A DNA stretch of 64,000 nt from Helicostylum pulchrum (taxonomy: Eukaryota; Mucoromycota; Mucoromycetes; Mucorales; Mucoraceae). Under the pieces are notes generated by a model. The model made no database searches. It was not told where the DNA came from and saw only the letters and a program-made list of their open reading frames with translations. Below, one piece after another: positions 1 through 10,483 of the stretch. Made by a program: the position numbers and the translations under genes. Numbering within the stretch: position 1 is the first letter of the stretch; every line of letters begins with the position of its first letter. The stretch spans positions 806,001 through 870,000 of the forward strand of contig JAIXMO010000005.1 of assembly GCA_025677825.1 (NCBI GenBank), read 5' to 3'.

Positions 1-1540
1 AACGATGTGATTGATGTAACGGAGGCACCATTTAAGTTAACACGATTAGGTTGGGGGGAATTTCCTATCCGTATTCAATTATTCTTTGTAGATAAAAAAC
101 GAAACAAGACTGTAGACCTTATTCATCATTTGAAATTGGATGACTCTCATTCGGGGAAACAGTTACTGGGAAGTGAACGAAGTATTGAAATTGAATTGGA
201 TCGTAATACCGATTTTAAGGATACAAGTTCTGTACCAACTTCTTTACCAGTAATACAACAACCGCAACAACAGGATATTGAACCACCTGCTGCGATGGCT
301 GTCAGGCAAAAAATGAGTCTTTTAGGTGGTATTTTGAAAGAATGTGTGAGAAAATTACCTATTGTTCGAGCTGGTAAAATTTTGTAAACTATAATATTAA
401 GGCAAAATATTAAGTTTTTTTTTTTTTTTTTTTTTTGAAATTAGGCTCTCACGGTACAGTACTGCCTTACAGTTATGCGATAAGTTCGCAGGTGTTTTTT
501 AAATGGTCGGTGGGTAAAAGAAAGGCATTAGAATGGCATAGAGCAAGATTACTGCGTTTGGAAACACAAAAGAGGGCGTTTGAAGTCAATGATAACGTAT
601 TAAGGCTAGCTGCTGAAGCGTTAACGACTAAAGATGTTGTACTGTGGTGCGTTAAAAACAAGCATACGCCGGTCAAATCCGATACAATTGAGGATGTAAT
701 AGACTCTAATTTAGCGCCTGGGTATTGTAAATTTTGTGGTAGTGTACGTGACGGACACGACGAAACAATTGATGATAATTGTCCAAGAAGACCAAAAGGT
801 TGGAACAGTAGAAAGCGTAATGGCGGTATTAATAGTACGACAAGTGCCACTAAATTACTTGATACACTGGAACAAGGTTGGGAAGAAGTGAAAGATTCAG
901 GTAAAGAAGATTATATAGTGGTGGGAGAATAATACGCTAATTTTTTTTGTTTTGTGTAGATGATGATATGGACATAGATATAGATATGGATGAAGCGTCA
1001 AAACCAAACACGTCAAAGGAGGATGTGACACGTCGAAACGATATTTCGGAAAGGGTTAAAGAATTAACCATTAATGCAAATACAATGGATGTAGCCAACG
1101 AAAGATCGTTAGATTGGATTTGGTCCGTGGTAGGTCAGTTACGATTAAAAAGCGTTATTGCTAATGATATGTTGCTGGCTAAAGACGGTAATTTACAAGG
1201 TCCTACATCTGATTTCGATTTATCTTCTGCTATGAGTCAAAGACTAGTTGTAGGAAATATTATGACACAGGTAAAAAAAAAAAAAATTAGTACGCATAAA
1301 AAAATATGTGGTTTTTAATATGTATTGTAGGCGACGCGAGTATTTCTAAAGAAATTAGTAAATAACACTGTAAATATATGTCGTAAAGAAGAAGAAGGGT
1401 CTGCAGATAAATCTACAAAAATGATGGTACCGTATCATGTTTATCAAGCAGCGCAACAAACTGAGGAACTGGACTTCTTGACAAATCAATACATGGGACC
1501 CGAAGGCCCAAATAATCCCCAGGAAAAAACACCCAATTAG
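1..1540 (+). CDS. YEATS-domain protein (YEATS2-like), 3' part
   Basis: Partial gene; the 5' end lies outside the window. Exons in one reading frame are 1-373, 445-900, 960-1270 and 1331-1540 (449 residues seen, TAG stop). The first exon carries the C-terminal half of a YEATS domain, with the GWGEF motif followed by an IFF-type strand and an HHLKL segment. YEATS domains bind acylated lysines on histone H3 within chromatin complexes in the nucleus. Exon 2 resembles the region after the YEATS domain of YEATS2-type proteins (GKR-x-EWHRAR) and has a CxxC...C pattern that may bind zinc. Exon 3 is acidic. Exons 3-4 form helices ending in ATRVFLKKLV, similar to the C-terminal histone-fold-like part of such proteins. 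Yaf9, Taf14 and Sas5 are alternatives, but they are shorter and lack this C-terminal part. The YEATS call is solid; the subfamily is inferred. Confidence 0.8.
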
Positions 1541-1542
1541 TA

Positions 1543-1559
1543 TTTTTTTTTAAAAAAAA
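1543..1559. terminator. T-run/A-run palindrome at the 3' end of the YEATS gene
   Basis: Nine T followed by eight A start two bases after the YEATS stop codon, ahead of an AT-rich convergent gap. It may mark the 3' processing region shared with the minus-strand gene that ends at 1693. The same T(n)A(n) arrangement recurs in many other gaps of this window. A terminator role is inference. Confidence 0.25.
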
Positions 1560-1692
1560 GCACAAATATTTATTTTATAGACATTCCAACACAATAATAA
1601 TATTCACCCTCTCTCACTCTCTCTCTCTCTCTTTCTCTCATTAATAAAAATGTATATACATATATTCAAATAATACTTTATATATATATGGA

Positions 1693-3846
1693 TTAGGTTG
1701 ATGCAGAAGGTGTGAATGAAGAAGGAAGCCTTTTGCGATTATCTGTATTTGATAAGGAATATTGCATTTTTCTTGCAGCGGCTTTTCCTATAGCATGTAG
1801 TTGATTATAATTAGTGTCCCATGATATTGGATAGTCCTTGTTTACGTTAGTTTTAGATGTATCTTCTTGTTCTTCACTTGTCTTTTGATATCCTTTCCAT
1901 TCTTCAGTACTAAAACGATTTTTATTTGTTTGCTCTTCTTGTGGTGTCGAAGGAGTAGATAAATCGATTGTTCTTGGGCTGTTTTGTTGTTGTGGTGGTA
2001 CAGGGTATCCTTTCCAAACTTCTTCTTCTTCTTCATCGTCTTCTTTATTAGGGTATCCTTTCCATATTTCATCATCGTCGTCATCTTCTTCTTCCATTGT
2101 TCGTTCTCTTATAGGATAACCTTTCCATTCATCTTCGTCTTCTTCAGACTTGCTAAGTTCAGTTACGATAATGATACCATCATCTGTCGAAGCATAATTT
2201 TTGGGGATGAATTCAGGGGCAGTGGGTGAAAGACAAGGCTTGGTTACCGGTTTATTCACGGTCTCGACTAAATTATCCATTGTTGATTTTCGTTTTGTGA
2301 CACACTCTGTGCTAGTAGTAGGTCTGTCTACAATAACTAGATCAGTCATGGTATTTGGTTCTTCTTCAATAATTATATCAGTTTCATTATCATCGTCTTC
2401 TATTACTGATTCGTCTGTATTTTGTATTGTTGTATCGAGTGATTTCGGCACGCTGCTAGAGACATGTTGGTTGTCATCCTTTGTTGATGATGAAGAATCA
2501 GGTGCCACTATCACTAAATCGTCGACAATATTCTGACACACATCTATTTCAGTTGGAAGAATCTTTTGTACTTCAACTACAAGAGGTTGATTTTGATCGG
2601 GATCTTCTTCAGTTTCATGATGAGGGTGATGGTGACGGAAAAAATACCAATATAAATCATATTCTTCTTCTGGTTCTAGTTCGATCTCACCTACGGCTAA
2701 GGGTTCTACTTGTAAACTTTCGTGATGCAGCTGAGACCTATTTAAATAAGCACGTGAAACAAGCCAATGATACAGACTAGGGTTACTGTGTAATTTATCC
2801 AACTCTGTACAAGCAGAGACAGATAGTTTTAACCCCGTACTGGATCTCTTGCTGGTGGATAACCTTTTATTGTTAGCGGGTGGTTCTAATTCAACTGGAT
2901 CGATCTTTAAATGTTGTTGACAAAATTCTAAAACGTGAATAACAGAAACAAATGATTTTTTACCGGCTTCAGATAGTACGAGGGCGGTTTGTTTGTTGGG
3001 ACTAATTACAGCAGAATGTGTGTGAATTAAGTTTCGAATAATGGTAAGGTGTGCATGCATAAACGGGACTGCAATCATTTGTGACTTAAGAGCGGATGCG
3101 TTTAAGAAGCGAGCAGTGTGTAACCATATATGGTGATGGTACGCTTCGTAATTATTGCTGGGCGATAAAATAACAGCGAGCTCTTTGTAGGTGGTTAATA
3201 GTTTAGAGGGGCACTGAGACCACAGTGTTTCAAGTCTTCGGACTTCTGGCATTTGTAAACAGGTTAGGATGGCTGTGCAACCTGAAAAATCACGATAGAC
3301 ATGTAATAAAATATAGGCGATTTGAATTAATTGAGTAATCATGTTATTACAATTGTTGAGACTTTTCCGCTTTTTAGCTTTCTTTTGTCCATCTTCTTGT
3401 TCTTGTTCAACACTGTAAATGACTTGATGAGCAAATGAGTGGGATAGATATCGGTGAAAATCTAACAATGGCACAATATTTGATCGCTTGTCAAAGCTGG
3501 AAATCCAGGTCTGGTCAAGCACTACAAGACGAAATAAACTGCAGTTGATATGAGCTATTTCTCGTGCAATCTCATAACTATTTAAATCGGGTAAGAATTG
3601 AGACTGTACGTTTTGAATATCCTTGGTTAATCGATCTAGGTTCTCTCTTTCTTTACAGAGATCTTTATTTAACAGTGAGATTATATTGGAGCTGGAGGAA
3701 TCGGAGGCGCTGGTTTCTGATAACGACTTGGTTGTCTGTGCGAGAGCTTTGGCGTATTCAATAGATGTTTGCGTCAGCGGAGATAGTGGTATAAGGGGAA
3801 GTCTATTATAAGACTTGATTGGTACTATTTCATGTTGACTATTCAT
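1693..3846 (-). CDS. RasGEF-domain-like protein with C-terminal WKGYP repeats
   Basis: Single exon, 717 residues. Residues about 85-310 resemble the catalytic CDC25/RasGEF domain: an IAREI-x-NCSLFR start, a YRDFSGCTAIL segment followed by P-x-V-x-RLETLW, and ELAVILSPSNNYEAY. These match the usual 'NF-x-AI ... RLK-x-TW ... LSP-x-N-x-YR' landmarks. RasGEFs exchange GDP for GTP on Ras-type GTPases at membranes. No N-terminal REM module or SH3 domain is visible, so this is much shorter than Cdc25p-type exchange factors and may be a divergent member. The C-terminal third is acidic and carries four copies of a WKGY(P) motif separated by D/E runs. The start ATG is followed by an unbroken frame, and upstream sequence is pyrimidine- and A-rich. 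It is transcribed divergently from the MetRS gene. RasGEF homology is moderately strong; the target GTPase is unknown. Confidence 0.72.
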   Translation of the reverse strand: MNSQHEIVPIKSYNRLPLIPLSPLTQTSIEYAKALAQTTKSLSETSASDSSSSNIISLLNKDLCKERENLDRLTKDIQNVQSQFLPDLNSYEIAREIAHINCSLFRLVVLDQTWISSFDKRSNIVPLLDFHRYLSHSFAHQVIYSVEQEQEDGQKKAKKRKSLNNCNNMITQLIQIAYILLHVYRDFSGCTAILTCLQMPEVRRLETLWSQCPSKLLTTYKELAVILSPSNNYEAYHHHIWLHTARFLNASALKSQMIAVPFMHAHLTIIRNLIHTHSAVISPNKQTALVLSEAGKKSFVSVIHVLEFCQQHLKIDPVELEPPANNKRLSTSKRSSTGLKLSVSACTELDKLHSNPSLYHWLVSRAYLNRSQLHHESLQVEPLAVGEIELEPEEEYDLYWYFFRHHHPHHETEEDPDQNQPLVVEVQKILPTEIDVCQNIVDDLVIVAPDSSSSTKDDNQHVSSSVPKSLDTTIQNTDESVIEDDDNETDIIIEEEPNTMTDLVIVDRPTTSTECVTKRKSTMDNLVETVNKPVTKPCLSPTAPEFIPKNYASTDDGIIIVTELSKSEEDEDEWKGYPIRERTMEEEDDDDDEIWKGYPNKEDDEEEEEVWKGYPVPPQQQNSPRTIDLSTPSTPQEEQTNKNRFSTEEWKGYQKTSEEQEDTSKTNVNKDYPISWDTNYNQLHAIGKAAARKMQYSLSNTDNRKRLPSSFTPSAST

Positions 3847-4631
3847 CTTTTTTTATCGCCTCCCCCTTTTTCTTTTTTAAATATGATATTGAGAATAAAG
3901 AAGAAAAAAAGAGAAAGAGAGAAAAAATCTGTAAATGTACAAAGAAATAATAATAAAAAGGGGGGTGTATGTGTGTGTGTGGGAATGACGTAAACTTATC
4001 ATCGATATTATCGTTCAATAAATGCAGTTAAACCATCGGTGGAAAATACGATTATCTTTTTTATTGTCAGGTCTTTTCTGTCTTTGTAGTGGTACAAGAA
4101 TACTAAACTCATTGTTTTTCGCTCTCTGTGTGTATACACAGAGAACTACATCCTTTTTCTCGGAATAATGAAACGTACATGTACACCTGTGACTCTAATA
4201 AAAAAACAAAAAAACAAAAAAAAAGTCTAGAATTAAACTCTATTTTTTATATAAATCTGTAATTCTTTTAACAACATAGTTTGTACTCCCCTATGGAGCG
4301 TACGTTTTTTACTAGCAGTCCTCAAGCGTACGATGCTTCCAAGTCTTTTTCTGTTGTATCACCCATGCCTTATAGAAGAAGTGTATGTAAGATGTAATGA
4401 CTTGCTGTGAACCAAACGTGAGTATAAATATTAAAAAAAAAACATTACGAGATTCTACGATCTTTTAAGGTACCTTTTTTTTTAAACCGTTTAACAACTG
4501 CCGTATCACCATCGTTACGTGTAACTGAAACTTTAAAATGAAGCGTAGCGGAGTCTATCTGAAAGCCCTGGTCTGGTTAATCCTGTCATTTTCTTTGTTC
4601 TTTTTTTATTATTACACCTTTCCAAAAAAAA
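3847..4631. other. Divergent intergenic region with two short ORFs
   Basis: The gap between the RasGEF-like gene (-) and MetRS (+) should hold both promoters. It contains a 34-residue ORF at 4293-4397, with a consensus-like donor GTATGTAAG after its AGAAGAAGT, and a 48-residue ORF at 4538-4684. The second overlaps the MetRS start in another frame and encodes a hydrophobic stretch. Either could be a uORF, or the two could be exons of a small gene. Nothing else is recognisable. Confidence 0.3.
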
Positions 4632-6779
4632 ATGCGTATTCTTCGACTTTGGGACGTTTCAAGACAAGCAAGATACGCCTTTAAGTCAAATACCTCTCTA
4701 GTTTTTAAACAAGGGAACCATACAAAGGCATATGTTACCACACCTATTTATTATGTTAATGCCGGTACTTTCTTTGTCTTATTTGAAATGACTTCCAGGA
4801 ACTAAACTTTTTTTTCTTAGTTCCTCATATTGGACATCTCTATTCTACTGTATTAGCAGACACCATTCGTCGCCATTATGCTTTGCATGGAAAACAAGTT
4901 TTAATGTCAACAGGTACTGACGAGCATGGCTTAAAGGTAAAAAGCTCCCAAGAGCAACCCTTCAAAAAAAGCGTAGCTTAACTTTCTTTGTTTCCAACTT
5001 AGATTCAACAAGCTGCAGATAAGAATAATATGAAGCCAATTGAATTCTGTGATAAGGTTTCTGAAAGCTTTAAGGTAAACAAAAATATATATACATATAT
5101 ATGCAAAAATAAGAGAAAAAAAACAGTGATTTAGTTTTGGAATAATAGAGTTTATGTGAAGCAGCAAACATTGGATACACTAGCTTCGAGCGTACAACTA
5201 ATAAACACCATGCAGTTGCAGTGAATGATTTATGGGTAAAGTTTAACATGGTTGTACCTGGATTTTTTTTTTTTTTTTTTTGACGCAGTAAAAACTTTTT
5301 TTTTATAGAATAAATTGTTAAAGAATGGATATCTTTACAAGGGAAAGCATGAAGGATGGTATGCTGTCTCTGATGAAGCATTTTATGCTAATAATCAAGT
5401 GCACGAGGTAGTAGATGAAAAGACCGGAGAAAAGGTAATGGTATCTATTGAATCGGGTCAACGTGTAGAATGGACTGCGGAAGAAAACTACAAGTTTAAA
5501 CTTTCTGCGTTTGATGATCGACTTTTAGAATGGATTGATCAAAACCCCAATGCTATTGTACCCAATAACAGAAAAAACGAGGTGACATCTTGGATTAAAG
5601 CAGGTTTAGCAGATTTATCAGTGTCTAGATTAAGATCTCGTCTTGATTGGGGTATTCCAGTACCTAATGATCCAGAGCATACAATTTATGTTTGGTTAGA
5701 TGCATTGACAAACTATCTTACAGCTACAGGTTATCCATGGGATAAAGATTCGAAAAACAAAGATTTCTTTCCTCCTGATGTTCAAGTAGTTGGAAAAGAT
5801 ATCATCAGGTACATAAAAACATGTATATGATAGTTAAAAAACTAAACTGTCGATAGATTTCATGCGATTTATTGGCCCGCATTTTTAATGGCAGCAGAAT
5901 TACCATTACCTAAGCAAATCCTTGCTCATGCACATTGGACTATGGGTAAACAAAAGATGTCAAAGAGTCGTGGAAACGTCGCCGATCCTTTCCAGGTAAT
6001 GAAGGACTATGGTGTAGACCCAGTACGTTATTATCTTGTTCGTGATGGTGGACTTGCTGATGACGGAGGTAAAGTAAATTACAAATGTGAAAAAAAAAAG
6101 ATGTAACTTACGCTACGTACACAAGATTATTCTGAGGAAATGATTCATACTAGATATAAAAAAGATTTAGCTGGTCAACTTGGTAACTTGTTAAATAGAA
6201 CTACCGCCAAGGCTTTAATTCATAATGGTATTTTACCCGTAAAGCATGATTCTGTTGTTGATCCTAGTGACGAGTCGGTACATCAAATTATTGCAGAGCT
6301 TGCAGGTAAAATATTATACAGGATCCCAGAAATTGAGTACCTCAATACTAAAAAAAAAAATGATAAATAGAGAATTTCGATAGAGCATTCGAGAATCGTG
6401 AATTTAGTAGAGCTTATACATATATCTTTGATATGTTGTCACAGGTAATATTAATCGGAAGAAATAAAATTGAAATAATGTTTACTCAATGCATAACACA
6501 CTTTAGGCAAACAAACATTTCACTGATAACGAGCCGTGGAATTTAGTAAAGAATCCCGATGAAAAGAAGCGTCTTGATACTGTTCTCTTTTATTCTTTAG
6601 AGGCGTGTCGTATTGCTGGTATCTTATTACAGCCTGTTATGCCTACAAAGATGGAGCGTTTGTTGACTCGCTTAGGTGTATCGGAAAGTGATCGTTACTT
6701 TAAGGATGCTTGTAAATTAACTCAAACTGAAAGACCTTTGGGAGAAATTGATGGTGTTTTGTTCCCTCGTCTTAAATAA
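4632..6779 (+). CDS. MSM1: Methionyl-tRNA synthetase, mitochondrial type
   Basis: Nine exons in continuous frame: 4632-4764, 4821-4936, 5003-5074, 5149-5235, 5309-5808, 5857-6068, 6126-6305, 6371-6444 and 6507-6779, giving 548 residues, close to the usual size of fungal mitochondrial MetRS. It attaches methionine to mitochondrial tRNA-Met. The class I HIGH signature appears as VPHIGH across the first intron. The KMSKS loop is present as [10 protein letters not shown]. The FHAIYWPAF segment and the TPIYYVNA start are typical of bacterial/organellar MetRS. The first 32 or so residues are basic with few acids ([18 protein letters not shown]), as expected of a mitochondrial presequence. No zinc-knuckle insertion or C-terminal dimerisation domain is seen. 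The start is the first ATG in frame. An overlapping ORF beginning at 4538 would be an upstream ORF if the transcript reaches that far. Confidence 0.93.
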
Positions 6780-7387
6780 ATAAAAATCACCTTTTTTTTA
6801 AAAAAAAATTATACGTACAATTTTATTTTATTTAAACTTTTTAACTTCAAACTATATAAATGCCACTAGTTATTTTTTTTATTATAAAATCAACGTACGA
6901 TTTAATATATATCCTTATGCTCGACAGGATGAAATAAAGGATATATTAATATGTCAATCTATGTACTGATGTTTGGTATTCTAAAAAAAAAACCAATAAA
7001 ACTCGATGAAAATAGAGAACCTACCTTTCTATTTCTCCTTTCATTCCTCTTGCAGTTTTCTATTTTTGTCTTTTTTGTGCTTTTTTTAAATGCCAAATAA
7101 AGTATAAAATCGAATGTAGGAGTAACAATAACTTTAGTTGCATAAAACTAATCTGTCCAAGTGGGTCGCTTTGGTTTTTCTAGGATCCTCCTTGTTCGCT
7201 CTTTTTTATTAGTAAGTGAACTAGAGCCTTATTTACTACATATTTGACAAATATCTAATGCTTATGAATATAAACCACAGCAAAAAGAAAAGAGCACGTT
7301 ATTAGATAGATCACACGAGGACCCCAATCTATTTTATCATCCTTTTTTTTTATCGCATCTTTCAAAGTCTTGCTTTTTTTACTTTTT

Positions 7388-7800
7388 ATGCAAACTGATA
7401 CTGTTCTTATGAGAGAAATGGTCATCCGTAAAGGTAAGTGATAAGTAATAGGTCACACTTTCTTTAACCGACCATGTATATTGAACCGCGCGTCTTTCTA
7501 TTTTTACAGGTGGAATAGGATAAAGACCTGAAAAAGACATCTTTTTCGGCTAAACAATTTTTTCATGTGCTAAACCTTCCGTGAATGACGCTGTTGAGCT
7601 TGAATGGCTGGAAAGAGAATTCGACGGTACAAAAGTGGGATGGTATATTATTCAAAGCAGGTGATCGTAATATATCCCCAGGATTTATCGAATTTTCGGG
7701 CTGGATCAAACGGCGATTCTACATCTGAGAAAGAGCAACGTGACGTACAGAAATATGTGTGATGTGTTATATGGATATCACTGATATTTCTGAATTAGGA
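7388..7800 (+). pseudogene. Remnant of an unidentified multi-exon gene (relic A)
   Basis: A short ATG-led exon (7388-7433) ends in a good donor (GTAAGTG) and faces a TTTTTACAG acceptor at about 7510. Beyond it, two adjoining frames read as protein. Positions 7600-7728 encode a 42-residue segment containing KWDGILFKAGDRN and GFIEFSG. The next frame continues with GDSTSEKEQRDVQKYV and then stops. The join needs a frameshift, so this is read as a decayed gene. The D-x-hydrophobic run followed by hydrophobic-E-F-S resembles a nuclease-fold core, but that is inference. Similar segments occur near 26.4 kb and 35.8 kb. Confidence 0.35.
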
Positions 7801-8532
7801 TTGCGGGGTATGTATCATTTGATAATTAAAGAAAAGATCAACAAGGTTCCGTCAGTATTAGTTTTCTTTATGATTTTGTGAATCCCCGCAAAACCCGTAA
7901 AAGAACTTGTCGATATATGTCCGCTGCACGTCTGTAAAAACTCTATATAGCGTCGTTAGATTATTTAGCTAAGTCAAAAAAAAATCAACCTATTCTCTCA
8001 TACATATCCCCTCAACGCTACTACATACACGCTCGCTTTGCATTTTCGCTTCTAATTTTTTTATAATGAACAAATAGAACTGCTTATTACAAGAATTGGT
8101 TCTAGAAGAAAATATGGTTCAGTAAGTTTAGAGTTTTCCTTTTTTGTTTATGCAACATTAAAGTGCGAATATCAATTGTTCAAGGCAAGAAATGAGTGCA
8201 TGCAGTGTATATAGAGTGAGAAAAAAATATAATTGAAAAAAAAAAATGTCAAACGCAGTAAACTTGGATCAGAAGCTTAATCTTGGAGAATTTTGATGGC
8301 AACAAAAGCAAATTCGAAACTACGGACCAATGAAAAAGTAAACTGAAAAACGAACAATGGGAGTGTGGGAGTCACTGAACTCCAATCTTTTAAACCAAAT
8401 CAATAAAAAATGGGTTAATATTTTTTTTAGTAATCCCAAATTCACTGTAACTCATGACTTAATGCGGATACGCCATTCCCCCGCATTGGATTAAAATTGG
8501 CCAGTTATTTATGTTGTGCAACATGTTGCGAG

Positions 8533-8544
8533 TTTATATAAAAA
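8533..8544 (+). promoter_or_regulatory. TATA-like box of the F-box gene
   Basis: TTTATATAAAAA lies about 90 bases upstream of the F-box gene ATG and is followed by a pyrimidine-rich leader, the usual layout of a fungal core promoter. Confidence 0.45.
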
Positions 8545-8629
8545 TCGTTCGATTTCTTCCCCCTCCCCTCTTTTTTTCTTCTTCTGTTTTATTTATACTT
8601 TTTAGTAAAAATAAAATTCTAATCAAAAT

Positions 8630-10483
8630 ATGGTAACTGAACAACTCGTTTATAATTATCCCCACGAAATATTTGATCACATATCGTGCTACCTCACAAA
8701 TAGACAAAAAGGTGTTTGTCGTACCGTTTGTCAATCTTGGAGACTGTTATTTACACCTTCTCAGTATCGTCATATTCAAGTAAGAGGTAGAATACAGTTC
8801 TATCAATTTCTGCAGGCTTTGGCTTCGGGAGTAGGCCACTACGTGAAGCGACTTTCTGTAGACGATGTATACATGACCGCTATGGAGCTTGAATCACTAC
8901 CGTACCTTTGCCCTAACCTGGTCTCATTATCCTTCAATGGCAAATCTCTCGATACCGCCGGGTCTGTTACGAGCGGAAAAGAATTATTAGACAATCCATT
9001 CTCTCAATGGAAATATCTTCGACATCTAACGGAACTTCAAGATTTATCAGTAGCCTATTACTTGCTCAATACACCTTATTCACCACTTACTCACTTGAGT
9101 ATTCGTCTCCAATTAAAGAATAAGGCAATGAAGACCGATTTCTTTACTAGTTTGCATAAAGCAACCAAACTTGAAAGTTTGTCTCTTGATTCAATATCGT
9201 TGTCGCTATCTGAAATGGAAGCGATTCACAATGCTTGCCCTAGACTTCAAAACATTAGATTGATCAATGCAAACCTGGAACCAATTGGAAACAGTGTAGT
9301 AAAGGAAAAGAGATGTATTTCTGCAGTACGTCACTTTGATTCAGCCAGGCACATGAAATCATTTGAACTTCAAAATGGTACGGGTCTTTACGAAAATTAC
9401 GAGTGGTTGTATTATATCGGTACAAAGTATCCCAATTTAACTCATGTTCAACTGTGGTGTGCTTACTCCGTCAATACCCCTTCTCCTGACGTACTACCGA
9501 CTGATGATGAATTGAGAGAGAAATATGAGGCTATAGCAAGCATCGGTACGAAATGTCATGATTTAAAATCGGCTAGTTTTATGAATGTGTTGATGAATCA
9601 TTGGTTGTTTGAAGAGATGGATAATGTTGGAACGAAATTAGAGAGTATAACGTTAGGTGATATGACGGATAATACGATTGGATTATTACAATGCTTAATC
9701 AGATCAAAGCAAAATGTCAAATCTTTAACTCTTTGGGGCTGGACCTCTCTCTGTATTCAAGAAACCATGGAAGAAACTGTGGTGATGATTGGACAGTGTA
9801 GTGACCGACTTTCTTCGTTTACTTTTTCAATGCAGTTCTCGGGTGTCAAAAACGCCCCTATACCCCTCAATTTGCTTTTAAGCAAATGTCCAAAGTTAAA
9901 ATACCTAAAGTTCGATAATATACAGGCTACACTTATGTGTCCCAAGATTATACTTGAAGATTATTTCGGTGACAATGATAGTCGGTTTATAAAACCGCAG
10001 TTACAGCATCTCGTTTTTGAAAATGGATCCTTTCGCAATGAAATATTTAAATACCTGTCGCTTAATTGTGCTAGTTTGGAAAAATTGGATATTGGTTCGT
10101 GTGCTTTAATTGGTGAGTATTATGCTGAAATGGATATCAAGATACATATGCCGCACCACACTTTTAAGTGTATTAGCATCAAGCATGCACGTCCTCCATC
10201 CCATTATTATCATGTGAAACAAGCGAGTGATATTCGTTTCTTTGATGTACTATTATCAAAAGAACCGCAGTCGAATGGCCTGTATGAACTAAAAGGTTAT
10301 GAAACATTTAATTCTAGTCTCACCTTTGAATATGAGCAAAAACCATTAGAGTACAGTAGACCTACCAAATATATCAATCACCAAAATACATCTGACGTTA
10401 ACCAACAACCTTCTAGTCCGTTTGTTTCTATACAGTGTCACGCTTTAACAGAACTAAATATCGGTGACTTTTGGATTATTTAA
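8630..10483 (+). CDS. F-box protein with leucine-rich repeat-like body
   Basis: Single exon, 617 residues. Residues about 7-50 form an F-box: YPHEIFDHISCYL, then VCRTVCQSWR, then YRHI. F-box proteins dock on Skp1 in SCF ubiquitin ligases, and the rest of the chain selects the substrate. The body contains regularly spaced leucine segments such as LESLSLDSISLS, CPRLQNIRLIN and VKSLTLWGW, at 25-30 residue spacing. This suits degenerate leucine-rich repeats of the kind common in Mucorales F-box proteins. The ATG follows a TATA-like box and a pyrimidine-rich leader, and no in-frame ATG precedes it. The substrate is unknown. No introns are seen, unlike most neighbours. Confidence 0.82.
   Translation: MVTEQLVYNYPHEIFDHISCYLTNRQKGVCRTVCQSWRLLFTPSQYRHIQVRGRIQFYQFLQALASGVGHYVKRLSVDDVYMTAMELESLPYLCPNLVSLSFNGKSLDTAGSVTSGKELLDNPFSQWKYLRHLTELQDLSVAYYLLNTPYSPLTHLSIRLQLKNKAMKTDFFTSLHKATKLESLSLDSISLSLSEMEAIHNACPRLQNIRLINANLEPIGNSVVKEKRCISAVRHFDSARHMKSFELQNGTGLYENYEWLYYIGTKYPNLTHVQLWCAYSVNTPSPDVLPTDDELREKYEAIASIGTKCHDLKSASFMNVLMNHWLFEEMDNVGTKLESITLGDMTDNTIGLLQCLIRSKQNVKSLTLWGWTSLCIQETMEETVVMIGQCSDRLSSFTFSMQFSGVKNAPIPLNLLLSKCPKLKYLKFDNIQATLMCPKIILEDYFGDNDSRFIKPQLQHLVFENGSFRNEIFKYLSLNCASLEKLDIGSCALIGEYYAEMDIKIHMPHHTFKCISIKHARPPSHYYHVKQASDIRFFDVLLSKEPQSNGLYELKGYETFNSSLTFEYEQKPLEYSRPTKYINHQNTSDVNQQPSSPFVSIQCHALTELNIGDFWII

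Larger units (their letters stand above)
6780..8629. other. Long intergenic region with a gene remnant
   Basis: 1.85 kb between MetRS and the F-box gene. It begins with AATAAA-like and T8A9 sequence right after the MetRS stop. A frameshifted protein remnant (listed separately) lies near 7.4-7.8 kb. The last 100 bases hold the F-box gene promoter. The rest is AT-rich with no recognisable feature. Confidence 0.5.

Noticed and set aside
2201..2780. Plus-strand ORFs over the RasGEF-like gene
   Set aside because: They are antisense to acidic Ser/Asp/Glu-rich coding sequence and have no domain features.
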